NCBI RefSeq assembly: GCF_000372725.1
Contig: NW_005201113.1
Location: 125,178 to 189,177, forward strand
Length of the DNA: 64,000 nt
Direction of reading: 5' to 3'
DNA from: Emiliania huxleyi CCMP1516
Taxonomy: Eukaryota; Haptophyta; Isochrysidales; Noelaerhabdaceae
The notes below the pieces were generated by a model that ran no database searches, was not told the DNA's origin, and was given only the letters and a program-made list of their open reading frames with translations. Below, piece after piece: positions 37,493 to 45,656 of the stretch (position 1 is the first letter of the stretch; each line of letters starts with the position of its first letter). The translations under genes and the position numbers were made by a program.

Positions 37493-39428
37493 CGCAGCAG
37501 CAGGCAGCGTCATCGCCACGACACTGCAAGCAGCGCCGGCGATGGCGGACGCTCCCCCCCCCCCCCCCCTCCGGGGCACCGCCGCTCTGAACATCTGACG
37601 ATTCGCACCAGGTCAACGGCGACAGCCAGTCCATCCAAGACGCGATGTACAAGCTCACCAACCCCCGCGCGCAGGCTCGATCTCCCCATATCTCCCCATA
37701 TCTCCCCATATCGCCGCCGCCGCCGCCGCCGCCGCTTCCGCCGTTTCGGCGCTTCCGCTCGCAAGCCACCGGAGCTTCGCTGGGCAGGCTTCCAGCCGCC
37801 CTCTAGCTTTGCTGAGGCCAGCGGCCCTCTGCGCCTTCCTCTGCCTGGCTGCGCTCTCCCCACGACCGCCGGCTTCTTTTTCAACCCCCCCCCCCCCCGC
37901 TGCCGAAGCGGGGGCCGGCCCGTGGTTGACCCCCCCCCCCCCCCCCCCCCCCCCCCCCACACACACACACGCACGCGTTTTCACCGGCCCCTGCGGCCGG
38001 CAGCGCCCGGGCCGGCAGTAATCGCGTGCCACAGCAACCCGCCCGCGCCTTCTATTTCCCGCGCACGCCTTACCGTTCGTGGTGACGCGGATTATCCCGG
38101 CGGCAACTGCGGAGCCTGTCCTCTCACCTCCCCCCCCTCGCGGCCGGCAGATCGAGTCTTACGTGCTCGACGTCGTTCGGTCGTCGGTGCCCAAGATCGA
38201 CCTGGACAACGTCTTCCTCGAGAAGGAGGAGATCGCCGCATCCATTAAGGAAATGTTGGGCGAGACGATGGGCCGCTTCGGCTACTCCATCCTCGCCACG
38301 CCCGTCACCGACATCGAGCCGAACCTGGAGGTCAAGCGCGCGATGAACGAGATCAACAAGGCGAAGCGGCTCCGCCAAGCCGCGGTCGACGAGGGCGAGG
38401 CGATCAAGATCCGCTCGATCAAGGAGGCGGAGGCGGAGGCGGCGCGCACAGAGATCCAGGCCAAGGCGGACGCGGAGGCCAAGTTCATGCAGGGCCAGGG
38501 CATCGCGCGGCAGCGGCAGGCGATTGTGTCGGGACTGCGCGACTCGGTCAACTGCTTCAAGGCGTGGGGAGATATGGGGAGATATGGGGAGATATGGGGA
38601 GATATGGGGAGATATGACTCGGTCAACTGCTTCAAGGCGGCGATATGGGGAGATATGGGGAGATATGGGGAGATATGGGGAGATATGGGAGATATGACTC
38701 GGTCAACTGCTTCAAGGTCGGAACCCTAACCCTAACCCTAATCCTAACCCTAACCCTAACCCTCGGTCAACTGCTTCAAGGCTACCCCCCCCTTACCCCC
38801 CCCTTTCCCCCCCTTACCCCCCCTTACCCCCCCTTTTCCCCCCTTTCCCCCCCTTTCCCCCCCTTTCCCCCCCTTTCCCCCCCCCTCCTTACCCCCCCCT
38901 ACCCCCCCCCCCCAGGCGGACGTGGCGGGCGTGGACTCGAAGCAGGCGACGAACCCGCTGCTACACCACGCAGTGGGCCGCCCGTCTTTCCTTCCTCGCC
39001 ACAGGCTTTCTTTTTTGTTTCTAGGTGATCGGCGTGCTGCTCGTCCCGCAGCGCGCGGCTTCGTTCTTTGCGCGCGAGTCTTCCCTGTTGCCCCTAGGTG
39101 ATGGATTTGCTGCTCGTCACGCAGTACTTCGACATGATGAAGGACGTCGGCGGCAACTCGCGCTCCAACGCCGTCTTCATGAACCACTCCCCCGGCGCGC
39201 TCTCCCCCCTCGCCTCTTCCCCCGCCACCTTCTCTCTCCCCCCACCGCCTTCCCCTCCCCCACCGCCTTCCCCCCCCCACCGCCTTTTCCCCCACCACCT
39301 TCTCCCCAACACCCCGCTCCAACACCTCTCGAGCAGGTGCGCTGCAGGACCTCACCCAGGCCATCCAGGGCGGCTTCATGTCCTCCCTCCCCGCCGCGCC
39401 AAGCTTTGCGCAGGCGCAACGCCACTAG
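35880..39428 (+). CDS. HIR-type SPFH/band-7 protein
   Basis: Exons 35880-35912, 36216-36335, 36609-36683, 37612-37674, 38151-38561, 38916-38945, 39098-39194 and 39337-39428 give 306 residues, close to plant HIR proteins. Matching blocks are CGKFEDVLDAGF, TKTKDNVFVGIKVAVQYQ, IESYVLDVVRSSVPKIDLDN, VKRAMNEINKAKRLRQAA, GIARQRQAIVSGLRDSV and VMDLLLVTQYFDMMK. The N-terminal cysteines (MEACGC) are candidate lipidation sites. Such proteins assemble on membrane microdomains and in plants act in defence signalling. Introns 2, 4, 5, 6 and 7 start with GC. Introns 3 and 5 carry tandem copies of the preceding exon end; in intron 3 all twelve copies stay in frame, so a longer protein with 20-residue repeats is possible. 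Confidence 0.9.
36660..37379 (+). repeat. 60-bp minisatellite made from an exon-intron junction, 12 copies
   Basis: Each unit has the last 24 nt of HIR exon 3 (coding IKVAVQYQ), the GT donor and 36 nt of intron with GGGGAGATCTGGGGAGATAT. Twelve near-identical copies follow head to tail. Copy 3 differs at one exon base (AAGTTC for AAGGTC) and copy 10 has GATATG for GATCTG. Each copy offers an identical 5' splice site, and 60 bp keeps the frame. Confidence 0.97.
37421..37503. repeat. CAG microsatellite
   Basis: About 27 CAG units with one CCG interruption near 37490. The tract lies in HIR intron 3, so it is probably not translated unless an alternative exon is used. Confidence 0.95.
37928..37972. 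repeat. poly-C tract followed by AC repeats
   Basis: About 30 consecutive C followed by ACACACACAC within HIR intron 4. Shorter C-tracts lie at 37555 and 38785-38915. Such tracts are prone to assembly and sequencing error. Confidence 0.9.
38541..38780 (+). repeat. four copies of the HIR exon 5 end with GATATGGGGA repeats
   Basis: The last 21 nt of exon 5 (coding DSVNCFK) occur at 38541, 38606 and 38696, and a shortened cop at 38763. They are separated by GATATGGGGA decamers and, before the last, by a telomere-like tract. Donor-like AAG/GC or AAG/GT follows each copy. Confidence 0.95.
38723..38763. repeat. interstitial telomeric tract (CCCTAA)n
   Basis: Six to seven CCCTAA units with one ATCCTAA variant lie within HIR intron 5. 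TTAGGG-type repeats are the telomere type of many algae. An internal tract usually marks break repair or telomerase capture. Confidence 0.93.
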
Positions 39429-39442
39429 GCAGGGGAAAGGCC

Positions 39443-39928
39443 CTAACTTGCGGGGGCGGCGATGCCGGTCGCGTCGCGGACGTGTTGTACATAGCGAGCG
39501 CCCCCCTTCGGAATGGCGGTTCGCATGGCAGAGACGGATAGCTGCACTGGTTTTGTTCCTCCGACCCCCGGTGCGCGGTGGCAAACACCCGTTGCGTCTC
39601 TCTTGTACCTAGTACCTTCCTGGTTCCTCTGTATGTGCTGGGCGGCTTCGTCGTTTCCGAGAAGAGACGTCGTTTTTTCTTTCGTTGCCAGTAGCACTAC
39701 CTCTACTTCGTAGGAGGGGTGTGGATGCTGAGTTGACGGAAATCGGAGGACGCGACCCACTTCGCCACAGACGGTCCCGCGCCTCGCCACTATGACGGCG
39801 ACACGGCCGCAGCTCGTGTGCGTGTCGCCGTCCGGAGTGAAAAGTCCAACGCGCTCGTCGGTGACGGTGACACACCTCCAACCTGCGCCGCTCTCGGCGA
39901 ACTCGACAGCGCCTTCGGTGGCATGCAT
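39443..39928 (-). CDS. possible small protein, unknown
   Basis: The ATG at 39928 gives 161 residues, ending 14 bp beyond the HIR stop on the opposite strand. CVTVTDERVGLFTPDGD, CGRVAVIVARRGTVCGEVGR and SYEVEVVLLATKEK look like beta-strand-rich coding sequence, but the last third is less convincing. I recognise no family. It could also be antisense to the HIR 3' region. Confidence 0.3.
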   Translation of the reverse strand: MHATEGAVEFAESGAGWRCVTVTDERVGLFTPDGDTHTSCGRVAVIVARRGTVCGEVGRVLRFPSTQHPHPSYEVEVVLLATKEKTTSLLGNDEAAQHIQRNQEGTRYKRDATGVCHRAPGVGGTKPVQLSVSAMRTAIPKGGARYVQHVRDATGIAAPAS

Positions 39929-40065
39929 CTCTTTGCGCCTGAAGCCTGGAGAGCAGCTCCTCTGCTGCTCACACACTCTGCACAGCTGACACAGCCTACT
40001 GTGCGGCTGCCACAGCTGTCACAGCGATGGGCTCGCCCTCACTGGCCCTCAGTCACTTGTGCACA

Positions 40066-40443
40066 AGTGATGGCCATTTACTGGTAAAAGAGTGGTATTT
40101 ACCACTTATTTGATTCTCCTGGGGAGTGGTATGGTATGAGCAGAGAATGGTATGGTAAATTACGAAACTCAATGGAATCATCAATTTTTCGGGATCTGAG
40201 CCGAGTCTAGAGAGAGGCTGGTTTGCGGCCAAATTCAGCCAAATTGGCAATAATACCGGGTATTTTGCGGGTATATCTGGGAAACCCCGGGTATACCTGG
40301 AAAATACCGGGCATTTTGCCGATTTCTCCGATTTTTGTCAGATTTTGCCTCAGAAGTCGTGGTAAATCTTACCACAATTTGATTGTTTTGGCCGTAGAGT
40401 GTTTGATTGTTCTGGGGGGCTATACCAGTAAATGGCCATCACT
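40066..40443. mobile_element. A/T-rich MITE with 21-bp terminal inverted repeats
   Basis: AGTGATGGCCATTTACTGGT at 40066 pairs with its reverse complement ending at 40443. The 378-bp interior is A/T-rich against GC-rich surroundings, with GGTATGGTA and CCGGGTATACC motifs and no coding capacity. A perfect 16-bp palindrome (CACTTGTGCACAAGTG, 40054-40069) overlaps the left end. Confidence 0.85.
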
Positions 40444-40764
40444 GAGTTGCTGTATGGGTGGTGTCACAATGACCACTTTGTTGATGTTTTGGGTCCGTGT
40501 TGCTCCCAGCGCCTTGTGACGGCGGAGAACCGTGGTCCGTGGAGTTGACGTCTCCGTATTATACACTCCGACGGTCGTAGCGGCGTGGCTGGGTGGCTGA
40601 GGGCGGCGGACCGGCGGTGCGGGTGCGGAGGCGCCCCCGAGGGCGCGGCGTGGCTGGTCTCATGGGTCTAGCAAACCATAGACCACGCGCCAAGAGAACG
40701 CAACGCGAAAAACTTCCTTCGGCGATAGACCTGCGATAGACTTGTACGTCTCTCTCTCGCTCGA

Positions 40765-40990
40765 GACACCTCACACGACCCCACACACGGTCCTGTGTGC
40801 CTTTTGCGGCCGGCGAGATTGCTAGAGATTGAGCAGTCTGCTCTAGCCTCACACGTTACCCCCTGTCGCCTGTCTGTATTTGTGTGCTGTTGTTTGAGCC
40901 CTTGGCACCGTGAGTGCTTGGGGGGGCAACAGGGGGGACGTGGTCAAGCAATTCTTTTGAGATCAACTGTGTGTGCACACCCTCAAGCGC
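40765..40990 (+). repeat. diverged copy of the dispersed repeat
   Basis: The order GACACCTCACACGACCCCAC, CACGGTCCTGTG, GGCGAGATTGCTAGAG, GCTCTAGCCTCAC, CCTGTC, GGCACC, GGGGGGGCAACAGG matches 8910-9085 but is more diverged. AGAGAGAGATTTTTAGAAGC at 41031 is close to the motif found near two other copies. Confidence 0.7.
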
Positions 40991-41309
40991 CATGTGCGTC
41001 GGCTCTCAGGCGTTCGTTGCCTGCTCAGAGAGAGAGAGATTTTTAGAAGCCAACAAGACCTTCTTCTGCTCAGCGACTGGCTCTCAGCAAGCGACGAAAG
41101 AAACCCATTTTTTTGCCTTCTCCATCCCCAGCTTGCCGCCTGTGTTTTCTTTCTTTCCGACAGCTGAGTCGGCCCCGCGCCGACCCACTCGTTCGGTGGT
41201 TCGGAGCGCCCGGAGGAGCATGTCATGCATAAAGTGATTTTTTCGAGCGTGACGCACATTGACGGTTGACCCGGGCGAGACGCCTCTTCCGCGTTGACCG
41301 CGACCGCTG

Positions 41310-44300
41310 ATGGACGACAACGAGGCCTTGAGCAATGAGGAGACGGAGTCGCTGGAGGAGTGGCTCGCGCGGAATTTACCCGACCCGGCATCTCTGCCGC
41401 TCGTGCCTGCGGATTCGGAAATGGATGCTGCAGCTGCTGCTGCAATCGTCTCACGGATCGAGCAGCTGGAACAAGAGCCCGAGGCATCGAACTGGAAGCC
41501 GCCGACGCAACACGAAGTGCTGATGCTCCTGAAGTATCGCGACCACACTAGCTTCGCGACCGTCCCGCGCCGGCCTGTGGCAAATCAGGTGCGGGCACAC
41601 GGAAGCTGCGTCTTTCACGTCGCACCGAACCCAGCGCACGGCAAGCGCAAGAAGCGAGGCGGTGAGGCGTCTGCTTCTGCCGACGGTCTCGATTTGTGGA
41701 TCAAACCCAACAGCGTGACGGGCCTTGGTGGCGGCTCGCTGTGGTACTCCGACCCGGACGCGCCGCACCAGAAGGTGGTCAAAGTGACCGCCTCGCTCAG
41801 TGCGGAGCAGAAGAGGCAGTACGGCGACAAGACAATCCACCACTACTGCCTCATGCACGCCGACGTGCCCGTTGATTCGGCGACGAAAAGCGTTGGGTCA
41901 GCTAAGACGCCCTGCAAGCACCTCCACGAGCCTGTGCGCTGGCTGGTCGTCTCGACGAAGGATGAGCCTCTGCAGGACGCTCAGCCCGCCCCGCTCGCGT
42001 TGCCTGCGGGGCCGTCGAGCTCGGAGGTCGGCGGCGATGCCGCACAAGTCAAGCAGAACGCTTCGTTTGGCACGGTGGAGGTGGACGAGCTTCGGATAGG
42101 GGGTGTCGACGTATGGGGGGAGCTCACGCGACTCAAGAGAGAGCTGGCACTGCTCCAGCAGCAGCCGGACGGCAGGGATGCCTGGACGAGCAGTCACCGA
42201 GCCGACCTTGCCGAATGGATGGAGAAGCTCGACCACTCCGAGCACGTGCGAGCCGGCGACGTCGTGCAGGTGCGTGGAGAGCGGCTGACCAAGGCGATCA
42301 CGTTTGAGCCGGGCGGCACGCTCTTCGTCGTCAGCAGCGACCCGGCGCTCGCTTTCAATCTGCCCGAGGACACGGCGCAGCGCGAGCACGGCGCAGTGCT
42401 CGCCTTTGTCGGCCGCGTGCCCGTCCACTGCGTCGGCGACGCGCCGGTGGACTCCTACCTAGTGCCGTCGGGCGGCGGCGACGGCGCAGCGCGTGCGGTG
42501 CCGTGGGAGGAGCTCGAGCGCGATCTCCAGCTGAGAGCGCAGCGCCCTCGTACCACGCCCGCCGCCGCGTGACACGCTCCTCCTGCGGCCATACCAGACC
42601 GAGGCGATCGAGCGGGCCACGCGTGAAAACACAATCGTCTGTCTGGAGACGGGGCTGGGCAAGACGCTCATCGCCGTACGCCTGATTGACCACTTCATCG
42701 ACGTGGGCAAGGCGCTCTTCATCGCGCCAACCGTAGTCCTCGTCGAGCAGCAGGCGCGTGTGTGCCGCGAGCAGTGCGCGCATTCGCTGCGTGTGGTCGA
42801 GCTGTGCGGCTCGCGGCAGGGCGACTGGACGCGCGCGAGCTGGACGCGGTGCTTGGCCGAGAGCGATGTACTCGTCGGCACGCCCGAGATATTCAGGAGC
42901 GCGCTTGTCGACTCCGGCTGCCTCTCGCTTACCGCCTTTGGCCTCGTCATCTTTGATGAGGTACACCACGCCGTGGGGGGCGATCCAATGGCGTGCATCA
43001 TGTACGACGCCTACCACTTGATGCGCCAGGCAGGCGAAAGCGCGCCCATGCCGCGTATCGTTGGTCTAACGGCCTCCTTGGCATCGGGCCGGCTCACCAA
43101 TCTGTCGGCGAAGCGGCAGCAGCTCGAGGTGCGTATGGACGCCGCCATGTTCCGGCCAGGCGTGCCGCCGGAGTACCTCGTCGAGCCGACGTTTGCACCG
43201 CGTGTGGAGTGGGCGGCTGATGGCTTGGCCCGCTACGAAAGCCTCGCGCGCAGCAAGGTGGAGACGCTGTTCCGCGAGTTTGACGGCATGCCCACTAAGG
43301 TGAAGGATTTGGAGAGGCTCGTGCAGCGCGCGGGCCATGTGCTGCTCGAGTGCGGCATGATGGGCTTCATCTTTTACCTCGGCGAGTCACTCGCGTACCA
43401 GCTCGAGGGCATCGCCATCAAACTCTCCGAGATACCATACGCGCCGGCACTCCACGAGAAGGCGCGACGCCTCTGCTCTGTGCTGCCGCAGCTACGCGCC
43501 GGGCTACGCGACGCGGCGCGCAAACTGCAGGCCGACGGCGAGCTCACAGGCGCGCCATGCATCTCTTCCAAGTGCACTCGGCTGCTCGAGCTGCTCGGCG
43601 AGCTCTTTCGCGAGCACGGGGCGACGCGAGGCTACAAGGGCATCATTTTCGTGGAGCAGGTCAGCCTGACGTTCCCGCTCGCGCATGTGATCAACCAGCA
43701 CCACCCGCAGTCGGCCTCGTCGGCGGCGCGCCGCGCCATCCGCGCCCAGGCCATCTCCGGCGTGGGCACGATGTCGAGCGCGAGGCGCTCGGACGTCCTC
43801 GACGGCTTCAAGCGCGGGCGCACGAGCGTGCTCGTCGCGACGGCAGCGCTCGAGGAGGGCATTGACGTCTCCGACTGCCAGTTTGTCATTCGGTACTCCA
43901 AGTTCAACACCTCTAAGTCGCACATCCAGGGCGCCGGCCGCGCGCGCCACGAGGACGCGGAGGTCTTCTACTTTGAGAATGATCCGGAGGACGAGGCGGC
44001 CAAGGCTCAGAAGATGGCGGAGTGCGCGCGCAACGAGGACGTCAAGCTCAGCGAGGCGCAGAGGCTCGAGCGCGCCGAGGTGCGCTCCATCGACGGCTTC
44101 TACCCCTATGCGCCCTGCGCGACGGGCGGAGTCGTCAACATCTACAACTGCGTGGGCATCTTTCAAAGCTACTGCGGCAAGGTGCTCGGCCAGTCGCTCA
44201 ATCTCGACACGTCGGGCATCTGCGTACAAGCGATGGAGGCGAGCACCCACACCCGTATGACGCACCGACGCGTTAGCTCCCATTGCCCCGCCCCACTATC

Positions 44301-45063
44301 TTGCTGGTCCTCGACTCCACAGGTGATCCGCGCGATGCCGCGTCTAGAGCGGCGCATCCACCGCGCCGTGCACTACCCTTCGCCCGCCGGCTACATCACC
44401 GTGCCTCGCGCTGACGTGGACGCGCACTGGGGGACCCGCAGCGTCGAGGACGCGCTCGTGCCCGGTCGGCCGTTGAGTGCGCAGGACCAGGAGCGCCACC
44501 GCTTCTTCTACACTGTCGTTGTGAAGATGCGCGAGGCGGGCCACCTTACAGCCGACAACCAGCCGAGCGCCGAGGCGCGTGCAGAGACCAAGGCGGCGAT
44601 TGCGGCCATCCCCATGCCCGACGAGGTGACGCTGCGCGACTTATTTGCCCCCGATGCGCTCGACCCGCCGCCGTTGCCGCGCATCGCCGATGCCGGTGCG
44701 GAAGGTGGCGGAGGTGACGATCTTGCGACGCCGAGGCCAGTCGCAGCGACGCTCGCACCGGGGCCGCCGACCTCGCCGCCGGCCTCGCTCGCACAAGCTA
44801 GCATCAATGAGGACGCCAAGTCACGGCTCGGCCGGAAGTATCCGGCGCAGGCTGCGTCGGCAAGCCTCACCTACCACACCGAGCGAGAGGGCCCGGCGCA
44901 CGCACCTCACTTTCGGGCGACGGTGAGGGTGGTCGTGGGAGGCGAGCTCAGAGAGTTTGTCGGCGAGTGGAGTTCCACACGCAAGGCAGCGGAGCAATCG
45001 GCCGCGGCCGCTGCTCTGCGGTTCATCGATGTGCCAGCCGCGGTCGGGCCCTCGGGCTGCTGA
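41310..45063 (+). CDS. Dicer-like helicase with N-terminal Peptidase_G2-like domain
   Basis: The ATG at 41310 opens a 420-codon frame; a second frame overlaps and runs to 45063. Segments 41310-42502, 42543-44223 and 44323-45063 join in frame to 1204 residues; the first join is tentative. N-terminal to the helicase is a module resembling Peptidase_G2/IMC autoprocessing domains (VRAGDVVQVRGERLTKA, LFVVSSDPALAFNLP, VLAFVGRVPVHCVGDAPV). The helicase has LRPYQTEAI, LETGLGKT, DEVHH, GLTASL, ATAALEEGIDV and QGAGRARH, the RIG-I/Dicer pattern. A Dicer dimerisation/DUF283-like region (NIYNCVGIFQSYCGKV) and a C-terminal dsRBD (RKAAEQSAAAAALRF) follow. No PAZ or RNase III domain is present. RNA sensing or small-RNA handling is inferred. 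It may be two genes if the first join is wrong. Confidence 0.82.
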
Positions 45064-45656
45064 GCGTGCTTTCATGACCTTCCCACGTTGCGCCTCGACG
45101 CTCGCTGGACACTGCCTGGCCACGCAGAATCGACCCGAGCAACCGAGCTGCTGCCTGTGGTGACTGGTGTGTGCTGTAAGCTGTGTCGCCACTTTTGTGT
45201 TCGAGTCCGCCCTTCTCAACAGGGGACTCCCTCTCTCTCTCGCTCCCTCCCTGCTCCCACCCTCCCACCCCTCTCTCTGATCTCTTTAGCTCTCTCTATC
45301 CTACGACATCGCTGTCGCCGGCGTCGCTCTGACTCGCGCTCGTGTTTCCCTTCATCACAGATTCACAGAGAGTTTGCTTACAGTTACACTGACTGACTCT
45401 CGCCCCCCCCCGGGCCACCGGGCGCGGTTCAGCTTTCACACATCACACACCGGGGAACTCTTCTCCGTCTTCATTTTAATCGGAACCACGTCAAAACTAA
45501 TCTTAACCTTCTACCTTAGGCTCGAAGATGTTTTCGGTGTCATTCTGGTACGCCCCCTTGTAGACGGGCAAGGGGCTGGGGCGCGCACTGGCCGACTAAA
45601 CACAGCGGGTAAACCACGGAGCCGCCCGCCAACCCGCCGGACAAACCATCAGTACT
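45064..45656. other. no supported gene
   Basis: A CT-rich tract (45225-45300) and a C-tract lie between converging genes. GTCAAAACTAATCTTAACC near 45490 is loosely repeated at 58290. No gene is seen. Confidence 0.4.

Noticed and set aside
36282-38248. Very long plus- and minus-strand frames across the HIR region
   Set aside because: They arise because the 60-bp unit is open in all frames; the HIR exon model explains the coding signal.
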